A stretch of DNA of 28,989 nucleotides. It comes from Porphyromonadaceae bacterium UBA4702. Its GTDB lineage: Bacteria; Bacteroidota; Bacteroidia; Bacteroidales; Muribaculaceae. The first letter of the stretch is position 1. Each line of letters begins with the position of its first letter. The DNA lies in assembly GCA_002404675.1 (NCBI GenBank), contig DHKE01000069.1, positions 47,405 through 76,393 of the forward strand, read 5' to 3'. Positions 16,328 to 23,148 of the stretch are shown piece by piece. Below the pieces are notes generated by a model. It saw nothing but the letters and a program-made list of their open reading frames with translations. It ran no database searches and was not told where the DNA came from. Made by a program: the position numbers and the translations under genes.

Positions 16328-16999
16328 ATGCAAGAGAAGGACTTGAAAGAGATACTCAACGCGGCCTACGAGCTGGAAGGCCTGTTGCAGCTGTCGCTGA
16401 CGGGCAAACAAGACCTGTCGCGGCTGCATGACCTGATAGTGGACAAGGGGCATCTCATATCGTCGCTCTGCGACCGTCTCCCCGCTGCTGCCACAGAGTC
16501 AGGCGAGGGTGCTGCGGCAGGGTATTACGTCGTCGATGAGGCAGCTGATGACAGCACTGCCGCCGAGCCTGTTGAGAATGGCCCGGTTGTGAAAGAACAA
16601 CCTGGCGAGCCGCTGCCGGCAGAGCCGGAGGCTGTCCCCGATTTTTCGCATATCGAAGGCGTGTCCTTTGCCGACACCCCCGACACCCCCGATGAGCCTG
16701 AAGAACAGGCGCCAGCGCAAGATGCCGCTCCTGCTCACCAGCCGTTGCGGCTGCGCAACAACCCGGGCGGCCGTCCTAAACTGCGCCGCCTCTTCCCGAT
16801 AAACGAGGTTTTCCTGTTCCGCCGCGAACTGTTCGGCGGCTCTGATGTGGACTTCAATGCGTCCCTTTCCATTGTAGAGGACCTGGACACTTACGACGCT
16901 GCCGAGGACTATTTCGTTTCCGACCTGCAATGGGACATGAATGACCCGACGGTGGGGCAGTTCCTCGCGATAATCAAGAAATACTTCAAGCAACAATGA
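16328..16999 (+). CDS. Conserved protein of unknown function upstream of rsmI
   Basis: I do not recognise a named domain. The 223-residue protein has three parts. A helical N-terminus (about 1-50) is followed by a long acidic Pro/Glu/Ala-rich linker (about 55-150) with the small DTPDTPDEPEE repeat. The ordered C-terminus (about 155-223) contains NEVFLFRRELFGGSDVDF, EDLDTYDAAEDYFVSDLQWD and a final FLAIIKKYF. I recall similar C-terminal ends in hypothetical proteins of other Bacteroidetes. An in-frame ATG at 16292, overlapping the dacB stop as TGATG, would add 12 basic and hydrophobic residues; I preferred 16328. The stop overlaps the rsmI start as ATGA, so the two are coupled. No signal peptide or membrane segment: a cytoplasmic, possibly regulatory or scaffold protein. 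Confidence 0.8.
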   Translation: MQEKDLKEILNAAYELEGLLQLSLTGKQDLSRLHDLIVDKGHLISSLCDRLPAAATESGEGAAAGYYVVDEAADDSTAAEPVENGPVVKEQPGEPLPAEPEAVPDFSHIEGVSFADTPDTPDEPEEQAPAQDAAPAHQPLRLRNNPGGRPKLRRLFPINEVFLFRRELFGGSDVDFNASLSIVEDLDTYDAAEDYFVSDLQWDMNDPTVGQFLAIIKKYFKQQ

Positions 17000-17724
17000 G
17001 CGGCAAACTGTATGTGGTGCCTACGCCAGTGGGCAACCTCGACGACATGACCATGCGTGCCATACGTGTGCTGAAAGAGGCAGACATGATACTCGCAGAG
17101 GACACCCGCACCTCGTCGGTGCTTATGAAGCATTTCGGGATAACCACGCCCATGGTGAGCCACCACAAGTACAATGAGCACGACACTGTCGGCGGCATAG
17201 TCGAGCGGCTGAAAGGGGGCGAGGTCATAGCTCTGGTCTCCGATGCCGGGACCCCGGGGATTTCAGACCCGGGCTTCATGCTGTCGCGTGAGTGCCGCCG
17301 CCAGGGGGTGACTGTGGAGTGCCTCCCCGGGGCAACGGCTTTCGTGCCGGCGCTCGTGTCCTCCGGGTTGCCCTGTGACCGCTTCGTCTTTGAAGGCTTC
17401 CTGCCCCCGAAGAAGGGCAGGGCTACCAGGCTGGCTGAACTTGCTGCCGACACGCGCACTGTCGTGATATACGAGTCGCCGAAACGGTTGCCGCGCACGC
17501 TGCGCCAGCTCGCCGACGTTTTCGGCGGCGACCGCCCTGCCGCCGTCTGCCGCGAAATCTCGAAACTGCACGAAACAATTCACAAAGACACTCTTTCTGC
17601 ACTTTCCTCGCATTTCGAGGCGAACCAACCGAAAGGAGAGATTGTTATCGTGATAAGCGGTTGCGAGAGTAAGCCCGTCAAAAAACGCCGCAATTATGAA
17701 GATTGTGACGATGATGACGAATAA
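16996..17724 (+). CDS. rsmI: 16S rRNA 2'-O-ribose methyltransferase (C1402)
   Basis: RsmI methylates the ribose of C1402 in the decoding centre of 16S rRNA with S-adenosylmethionine. The 242-residue protein has the tetrapyrrole-methylase fold and its motifs: LYVVPTPVGNLDDMT (5-19), LAEDTRTS (33-40), VSDAGTPGISDPG (81-93), CLPGATAFVPAL (109-120) and FEGFLPPKK (132-140). The C-terminal domain is followed by a short charged tail ending in CDDDDE. It is coupled by ATGA to the unknown gene before it. The lipoprotein gene starts 54 bp later. Confidence 0.96.
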   Translation: MSGKLYVVPTPVGNLDDMTMRAIRVLKEADMILAEDTRTSSVLMKHFGITTPMVSHHKYNEHDTVGGIVERLKGGEVIALVSDAGTPGISDPGFMLSRECRRQGVTVECLPGATAFVPALVSSGLPCDRFVFEGFLPPKKGRATRLAELAADTRTVVIYESPKRLPRTLRQLADVFGGDRPAAVCREISKLHETIHKDTLSALSSHFEANQPKGEIVIVISGCESKPVKKRRNYEDCDDDDE

Positions 17725-17778
17725 AATCCGCCGCTTAGCGTTATGAACAAAAGAATATCAACTTAACTATTTACTATT

Positions 17779-18666
17779 ATGAAAAAGATCTTTGCATTCA
17801 TCGGGCTGGGCGCGCTTCTTCTCGCCTCTGCCTGCGGCAACAAGAACGGTGGACAGGTTGACTCCGACTCCATGCGTTTCGCTGACCTCACCTCTGAATA
17901 CAACGAGGCTACTTCTTTCAATGACTCTCTGATGCTCCTCATGGGCGACATATACACCGGTCTCGACTCAATCAACGCACAGGAGGGGCTGCTCTACAGC
18001 CAGGGCGGCGACAATGTGGACCGCCGTGCCGAAGTGCGCCAGAACCTCGAGAACATCCGCGCTCGCCTCAACGCCAACCGCCGTCTCCTCGCCGACATGG
18101 AGGCCAAGCTGAACAGCTCAAACAACAAGAACGCTGTCCTGACGAAGACTATCTCGCAGCTCAAGGCGCACATCGAGCAGCAGGACCAGAAGATCGCCCG
18201 CCTCGAGGCTGACCTCTCCAAGACCAAGGGCGAACTCGAAGCCGCCCACGGCGAAATCTCCAACCTTAACACTCAGGTGGCTGAGACCCAGGAGCAAGTG
18301 AAGGTGGAAACCGCTGCCAAGGAACAGGCTCAGCAACAAGCTATCGAAGCCGAAAACGAGGCCAACCGCGTATACTACTGCATCGGAACCAACAAGGAGC
18401 TGAAGAAGAACGGCCTGCTCCAGAAGAAATTCCTCGGCGCAACCAAGGTTATGCAAGGCAACTTCAACTCAAGCTACTTCACCAAGGCCGACAAGCGCAG
18501 TCTCACCACTATCCCCACTGGCGGCAAGAAGGTGAAAATCTGGTCAAACAACCCCGCCGGGTCTTACCAGATTGTTGACAACGCCGACGGCACGAAGACC
18601 ATCAAGATTACCAACCCGTCTCAGTTCTGGGGTCGTACTCCTTACCTGATCATCCAGATCAACTGA
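17779..18666 (+). CDS. Coiled-coil lipoprotein, possibly Cbp1-type adhesin family
   Basis: The 295-residue protein has a lipoprotein signal with lipobox ASAC (16-19, lipidated C19). A region with two or three helices follows, including a long heptad-rich coiled coil (about 85-200: NIRARLNANRRLLADMEAK, then LKAHIEQQDQKIARLEADL). A compact C-terminal domain (about 200-295) contains YYCIGTNKELKKNGLL and ends in YLIIQIN. A similar layout is used for proteins annotated in Bacteroides as Cbp1-family collagen-binding glycoprotein adhesins; I recall that name but cannot confirm homology here. It would be anchored in the outer or inner membrane. Codons for Ala, Thr and Ser are often GCT, ACT and TCT, unlike rsmI, which hints at strong expression. 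A strong terminator follows. Confidence 0.85.
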   Translation: MKKIFAFIGLGALLLASACGNKNGGQVDSDSMRFADLTSEYNEATSFNDSLMLLMGDIYTGLDSINAQEGLLYSQGGDNVDRRAEVRQNLENIRARLNANRRLLADMEAKLNSSNNKNAVLTKTISQLKAHIEQQDQKIARLEADLSKTKGELEAAHGEISNLNTQVAETQEQVKVETAAKEQAQQQAIEAENEANRVYYCIGTNKELKKNGLLQKKFLGATKVMQGNFNSSYFTKADKRSLTTIPTGGKKVKIWSNNPAGSYQIVDNADGTKTIKITNPSQFWGRTPYLIIQIN

Positions 18667-18686
18667 TGATATATTATCAACCATGA

Positions 18687-18730
18687 CAAGTGGGGAATGG
18701 GGACACGTCCCTTTCCCCACTTGCTTTTTT
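18687..18730 (+). terminator. Rho-independent terminator after the coiled-coil lipoprotein gene
   Basis: CAAGTGGGGAA (18687-18697) pairs perfectly with 18713-18723. The inner GGGA/TCCC adds to the stem after one T-T mismatch, and a run of six T (18725-18730) follows. It is a textbook intrinsic terminator. It covers the ATG at 18697 and so argues against that start for the GH13 gene. Confidence 0.93.
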
Positions 18731-18741
18731 GTATATGCGAA

Positions 18742-20616
18742 ATGATGCGATACCTCTTTCCCATACTGTTCTCCTCCGCAGTCATGCCAGCCTTTGCCGC
18801 CGGGTTCACCGTTGACCGCATAGACCCTCCGCATTGGTGGGTCGGCATGAAGGACACCTCATTGCAGCTGCAGGTGCACGGCCGGGATGTCCGGCTGTCG
18901 GATTTCACAGTTGACTGTCCCGGCGTGGCTGTCGATAGCGTCGTCCGCCTCGACGGCTCGCCAGACTGGCAGTACGTGTACTTGCGCATATCGCCTGAGG
19001 CCAAACCAGGCACACTCACCTTGCAGTGGAAAGAGGGTCGCAAAAAAGTGTCGCGCAGCTATGAGCTGCGGCCTCGCACGCGAAAGGAAGGCGCAGCCGG
19101 TTTCTCTGCTGCCGACGTGCTTTATATGGTAATGCCCGACCGGTTTGCCGACGGCGATACCGCAAACAACCGCATCGCTGATATGCGCTATCCTGTCGGA
19201 GCAGACCGCGCCGACCTGAATGTGCGCCACGGCGGCGACCTTAAGGGCATCCGTGACCGCATATCATATCTCGACTCGCTCGGCATCACCGCCGTTTGGC
19301 TCAACCCCGTCCTCGAAAATGATATGCCCGGAGGCTCGTATCACGGCTATGCTACGACCGACTATTACCGCGTAGACCGCCGTTTCGGCTCAAATGCCGA
19401 TTATGCTGCACTCGTCGCAGACTTGCACGCGCATGGCATCAAAACGGTCATGGACATGATTTTCAACCATTGCGGCATAGCGCATCCCTGGGTCGATAAC
19501 CCTCCCTCGCGTGACTGGTTCAACTTCCCTGACACATTGGTGCAGACCAACTACCGTCTCAGCACCGTGACCGATACGTATGCTTCTGACTATGACCGCA
19601 AGGTGACTACTGACGGCTGTTTCGTGCGCGAGATGCCCGACCTGAACCAGCGCAACCCCCATCTGATGAAATACCTGTCGCAGAACAGTATTTGGTGGAT
19701 TGAGGAGGTTGGCATCGACGGCATACGCATGGACACTTACCCATACGCCGACTACTGCAAAATGGGGGAGTGGGTCGATTGTGTCCTCGCGGAATACCCC
19801 GGTTTCAACATCGTCGGCGAGTGCTGGTTTGCAGAACCGGCCGGCGTAGCCTCATGGCAGAAAGCCTCATCTCTTGCCCGCGGCGGCTTCGCTGACACCA
19901 ACCTCCCGACGGTCATGGACTTCCCGTTCATGATTCTCAACCGCGACATGGCTCCGTACCGCGAAAATACCGACCCTTGGAACGGGCTGAACAAGGTCTA
20001 TGACCACCTTGCCCTTGACTACATTTACCCTGACCCTATGCGTGTAATGCGTTTCCTCGACAATCATGACACGGAGAGGTATATACTGCAAGTTCCCGAC
20101 AGCCTTGCGCAGTGGAAGCAGGGTGTCGCCCTGTTGCTTACCGTACCCGGAATACCCCAGCTGTATTACGGCACAGAACTCCTCATGGCCGGCGACCGCC
20201 GCCCTGGCGACGGCAATGTCCGTCGTGACATGCCGGGAGGTTTCCCTGGTGACACGGTGGACGCCTTCACTCGCGAGGGGAGAACGCCGTTGCAGAACGA
20301 GGCTTTCGACTTCATCTCTGCCATTTGCCGCTGGCGCAAGACAAACGCCGCCGTCACCGGAGGCAAGATGACGCACTTCATGCCCTCCAACGGTCTCTAC
20401 CTGTTCCGCCGCACCGGCGGCGGTGACACGTTTGTCGTTGCCATGAACGGCACTGACGCTCCGCTCGAAGTGGATATGCACCGCTATGCCGAGGTGATAC
20501 CCCCTGGCTCGCAATGGCGCGACGTGCTGACAGGCAGAACAGTGGAACTGATGACCGGTGATTTCATGTATACATTCGCACCGCGCGAAATAATGATATT
20601 AGAACCAGCAGAATGA
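18742..20616 (+). CDS. Secreted GH13 alpha-amylase family enzyme, SusA/neopullulanase-like
   Basis: The 624-residue enzyme should cleave alpha-1,4 (or pullulan-type) linkages in maltooligosaccharides in the periplasm. A signal peptide (3-20, AFAA-G) is followed by an N-terminal Ig-like domain (about 22-110), the catalytic barrel (about 120-530) and a C-terminal beta domain. Conserved regions are present: DMIFNH (238-243), MPDLN (298-302), GIDGIRMDTYPY with nucleophile D331, NIVGECWF with acid/base E360 and FLDNHDTER with D443. This layout is that of SusA and cyclomaltodextrinases. I chose 18742 because the ATG at 18697 lies in the terminator; 18745 is equally possible. The stop overlaps the SPOR lipoprotein gene as ATGA. 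SusC/SusD genes lie 2.5 kb downstream. No exact TANNTTTG box is seen before it. Confidence 0.93.
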   Translation: MMRYLFPILFSSAVMPAFAAGFTVDRIDPPHWWVGMKDTSLQLQVHGRDVRLSDFTVDCPGVAVDSVVRLDGSPDWQYVYLRISPEAKPGTLTLQWKEGRKKVSRSYELRPRTRKEGAAGFSAADVLYMVMPDRFADGDTANNRIADMRYPVGADRADLNVRHGGDLKGIRDRISYLDSLGITAVWLNPVLENDMPGGSYHGYATTDYYRVDRRFGSNADYAALVADLHAHGIKTVMDMIFNHCGIAHPWVDNPPSRDWFNFPDTLVQTNYRLSTVTDTYASDYDRKVTTDGCFVREMPDLNQRNPHLMKYLSQNSIWWIEEVGIDGIRMDTYPYADYCKMGEWVDCVLAEYPGFNIVGECWFAEPAGVASWQKASSLARGGFADTNLPTVMDFPFMILNRDMAPYRENTDPWNGLNKVYDHLALDYIYPDPMRVMRFLDNHDTERYILQVPDSLAQWKQGVALLLTVPGIPQLYYGTELLMAGDRRPGDGNVRRDMPGGFPGDTVDAFTREGRTPLQNEAFDFISAICRWRKTNAAVTGGKMTHFMPSNGLYLFRRTGGGDTFVVAMNGTDAPLEVDMHRYAEVIPPGSQWRDVLTGRTVELMTGDFMYTFAPREIMILEPAE

Positions 20617-21125
20617 TAGGAAAAACGATTGTTGCAGCGGCAGCGTCTGCGTTGCTGCTCGTGGCTGTGGGCTGCAAGCCTACGGAAGCAAATTACAAAG
20701 CGGCGTATGAAGCCGCACAGGCTGGACGCAACGCCCAGCCTGAATTTGAAGGTATGATACTCGAGGGCGGCCCGCAATGGCACAGGGTGGGGACGGACTC
20801 AGTCATGCTGTTGCGCCATTCCTTGGCGCGGCTTGAGGGGGACACCGCACGGCTGCGGCCGTTCAATGTCGCTGTCGGCGCATACGGCATGCTGACCAAT
20901 GCCTCCGCCCATGCCGACCGGCTGCGAGAGGCCGGCTATGACAGCCGCGTCTTGCGCGACGGCGACCAAAAGTATTACACCATCGCAGCCCAGTTCGACT
21001 CCATACAGCCCACTGTGCCGTTCATCGACAAGTACATGAGGGAGCATCCGTCTGACATGTATGCCGGCCTCCCGCACCGCCCAGTAGTCGAGGTGCCGCT
21101 GGCGTGCCGGAACATTTCATATTGA
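20613..21125 (+). CDS. SPOR-domain lipoprotein
   Basis: The 170-residue protein has a lipoprotein-like signal (hydrophobic 5-20, AVGC, C21; Ala at -3 is not ideal). A helical linker follows, then a SPOR domain (about 83-148). The SPOR pattern is visible as PFNVAVGAYGMLTNASAHADRLREAGYDSRV and later YYTIAAQF. SPOR domains bind denuded glycan strands of peptidoglycan, often at division sites. The gene is coupled by ATGA to the GH13 enzyme gene, an unexpected pairing, and closed by a strong bidirectional terminator. Function beyond septal or peptidoglycan binding cannot be stated. Confidence 0.8.
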   Translation: MIGKTIVAAAASALLLVAVGCKPTEANYKAAYEAAQAGRNAQPEFEGMILEGGPQWHRVGTDSVMLLRHSLARLEGDTARLRPFNVAVGAYGMLTNASAHADRLREAGYDSRVLRDGDQKYYTIAAQFDSIQPTVPFIDKYMREHPSDMYAGLPHRPVVEVPLACRNISY

Positions 21126-21139
21126 CGAAATCAACGATA

Positions 21140-21182
21140 AGCAAAGGGCTGCAACCTGATATTTCAGGCGCAGCCCTTTGCT
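21140..21182. terminator. Bidirectional terminator between convergent genes
   Basis: A perfect 13-bp stem (AGCAAAGGGCTGC at 21140-21152 with 21170-21182) encloses an inner CCTGA/TCAGG hairpin. It lies 14 bp after the SPOR gene stop and 17 bp after the stop of the minus-strand gene, so it can serve both. T-rich runs on either side are short. Confidence 0.88.
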
Positions 21183-21199
21183 GTGTGTGTCGGGCGGAA

Positions 21200-22318
21200 T
21201 TACATTCCGTAAATCAAGTCGGTATAGTAGCCGTAGCCCCCGTAATTGCCCGCTGACGGGCCATATTGCAGCGTGATGTAGCCGGTGTTGTTGCCGCCCC
21301 ACCATGTGGCTGTCAGGTTGCCTCCCGACTGGGTGACGCTGATCGGGCTGCCGTACATGTGGCAGAGCTGTGCGTAAGCGGCGCGGTATCGGTAGTCAGT
21401 GTTGACGGTGCTGCCGTACTGGAAGCGCACGCAGTTCATTCCCGAGGAGGTGTAATACACTGTTGCTTCAGGCCAGACGATGCCGCACTGCAACACATTC
21501 GTCAGGAAGATAGCGTTGTCGATTGCGCTTGCCACTGCATATCCCTCATCGATGAGAGTCGTGATGCCGTAGTCTATCAGGCTGCCGAACGTAAGCCCGA
21601 GGATGCCCGAAATCGTAGGCAGTGGGCCGTGGTAGCCGTATCCGTAGCGAGGAGGGCGCGGCGGTGGCGGCGGCAGCGGACGCTCGGGACGCGGACAGTG
21701 CGGCGGACGGTAGTCATGGTGGTGAGGTGGAGGAGCAACGCTGGGACTTCCGCCCGGACGCGGTGCGCTTCCGCCGTGGCCGTGGTCTCCTTTCGGAGGC
21801 CTGCCGTGGTTGCCGCTATTGTGCTTGCCCGGGTCTCCCTTTGGCGGACGGCTGTGGTTGTCCTTGGGCCTCCCTCCGTTGTGCTTGCCATGGTTGTCAT
21901 TCGGGCGGTAGTTGCCGTTGTTGGGTCTGCCGTTGTTCGGGCGATTGTCCTTATTCCCGTCGGGGCGGTTGTTGTTGCCGCCGTTAGTCTTCCCATGGTT
22001 GCCGCCGGGGCGACTGCCGTTATTGTTGCGGTTTCCGTTGTTGTTACGGTTGCTATTCCGGTTGTCGTTTCTATTGTCGTTCCGGTTGCGGTTGTCGTTC
22101 CGGTTTGTATTGTTGTTGCGGTTTCCGCCGATAGTCCGTGTGCCAGATGTGCGAGAGCTTGTGGCTCGTTCTCCGCCTGCACGTTTCTCTGTCGATGTGC
22201 GGTGATGGCCGCCCCCGTTCCTTTGGGGCTCGCCTGTTTCGCTGCCTATAGCCACCGGGCTTGCTGTCATGCCGAGGCAGAGCAGGAATAGCCATACGTA
22301 TTGTCTCGTCTTTCTCAT
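21200..22318 (-). CDS. Secreted protein with long Asn/Arg/Gly-rich disordered region
   Basis: I do not recognise a family with certainty. From MRKTRQ (22318) the 372-residue protein has a signal peptide (about 7-24). Residues 65-190 are low complexity, rich in Asn, Arg, Gly, Asp, Lys, Pro and His, with repeated RNDNRN units, then RPNNG, HGKHNGG and GRPPKGD units. A Pro/His-rich hinge (190-224) leads to an ordered C-terminal domain (about 225-372) containing YGYGYHGPLPTISGILGLTFGSLIDYGI, Cys residues and TATWWGGNNTGYITLQYG. The highly charged linker would be unfolded. In-frame ATG 22345 adds nine residues before the signal. A structural, cell-wall-spanning or metal-binding role is possible. 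It converges with the SPOR lipoprotein gene and has no co-directional neighbour. Confidence 0.82.
   Translation of the reverse strand: MRKTRQYVWLFLLCLGMTASPVAIGSETGEPQRNGGGHHRTSTEKRAGGERATSSRTSGTRTIGGNRNNNTNRNDNRNRNDNRNDNRNSNRNNNGNRNNNGSRPGGNHGKTNGGNNNRPDGNKDNRPNNGRPNNGNYRPNDNHGKHNGGRPKDNHSRPPKGDPGKHNSGNHGRPPKGDHGHGGSAPRPGGSPSVAPPPHHHDYRPPHCPRPERPLPPPPPRPPRYGYGYHGPLPTISGILGLTFGSLIDYGITTLIDEGYAVASAIDNAIFLTNVLQCGIVWPEATVYYTSSGMNCVRFQYGSTVNTDYRYRAAYAQLCHMYGSPISVTQSGGNLTATWWGGNNTGYITLQYGPSAGNYGGYGYYTDLIYGM
21749..22126 (-). repeat. Low-complexity coding repeat region
   Basis: This stretch encodes the disordered part (about residues 65-190) of the secreted protein. On the minus strand it is built from short Asn (AAC/AAT), Arg and Gly codon units, giving imperfect 6-18 bp repeats such as those for RNDNRN and HGKHNGG. 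Such DNA can change length by slippage in frame. Confidence 0.8.
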
Positions 22319-22345
22319 AGTTGTGCTGTTTTTCTTATCTGACAC

Positions 22346-22770
22346 CTTTGCTGCGGCATTAGTTTAATTGCGCCGTGCATTTCGTGCTGGTGGCTTCCCT
22401 ATGCGAGCCTAAGCCGCCCAAAGCTGAACACATTATTATATGCCCATGATGTGCCTGAAACGTCGTATCCGCCCTGAATGTTAAAGCTGTCAGGTGGTTT
22501 TAACTTAAATCTTTGCAACCTTTTTGCATTTAGCCCCGAAAGCGTTTTCTCCTCGGCTTGGAAACAGGCTGCATTGCCTGTAGATAACTTTTTATGCATG
22601 AACAAATGCAAGCATGGTGTGGCGTAATGCCGTTGATGCGGCTCGTGTTCGGCGGAATGATATGGTATGTGGTGGCAAAATGCCGCTGATGCGCAAGTGG
22701 TCTCCCTTGGAGAAGGGACGAGCCAGACCTCGCTTCAGATGATTTTCTGTGTTAAACTGGAATTTTAGTA
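22346..22770. other. Gene-free stretch before the susC promoter
   Basis: No convincing gene is present. A 70-codon open frame on the minus strand (22611-22399) ends in SGTSWAYNNVFSFGRLRLA and might be a remnant or a repeated sequence, but it has no start context or family I can name. Scattered T runs and Bacteroidetes-like AT stretches occur. No tRNA or known structured RNA was recognised. Confidence 0.5.
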
Positions 22771-22800
22771 TTGGCAAGTAGAGTAAAAATGCTAAATTTG
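22771..22800 (+). promoter_or_regulatory. Strong consensus promoter upstream of susC
   Basis: TTG (22771-22773), a 19-bp spacer and TAAATTTG (22793-22800) match both sigma-A boxes exactly. It lies about 350 bp before the susC start codon, so it would give either a leader of about 340 nt or a separate small RNA. Confidence 0.75.
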
Positions 22801-23148
22801 CGATGTCTTACCGTATTTCGCGATGTCGGCAAGGCATGGTTTCGGGTATGTGCCCGAGGCTGAAGAGCACTTTTGCATCTGGATGGCAGCCGATAGAGTC
22901 ATAGCTTTGATAACCTATCTATACCATTGAGAAACAGTCTGTTGAGATGTATGGCGGTGTCTTTGCCGCGCTTCGACTCGCATGATCTGGTTTTCTGTCT
23001 GACCTAACCTGATTGGGCTTGGCCGTCGGTGCTTCGAGATGCGGAAACTGCGGGTCGCGATGCTTGTCGTCAGTAGCGGCATTGCGTCCGAGTTGCCTTA
23101 TAACTGTTTGATATAAAACCAAATAACAATATCTAAACAACTGTAAGT
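22801..23148 (+). other. Long susC 5' leader or small-RNA candidate
   Basis: About 340 nt separate the consensus promoter from susC without a credible plus-strand gene. The region contains a small hairpin, TCGGG-6 nt-CCCGA (near 22843-22858), and GC-rich stretches towards 22960-23095. The last 50 nt before the ATG are A/T-rich, as usual for strongly translated genes in this phylum. Known leaders of susC-type genes can be targets of antisense RNAs or RNA-binding proteins; that is only an analogy here. Confidence 0.45.

Noticed and set aside
18697..18741. Earlier start for the GH13 gene
   Set aside because: That ATG lies inside the terminator hairpin, and starting at 18742 gives a clean signal peptide.
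21266..22291. 341-codon plus-strand frame opposite the disordered protein gene
   Set aside because: A Val/Ala-rich translation produced by the complement of Asn/Arg/Gly repeats; the minus-strand frame has a signal peptide and an ordered domain.
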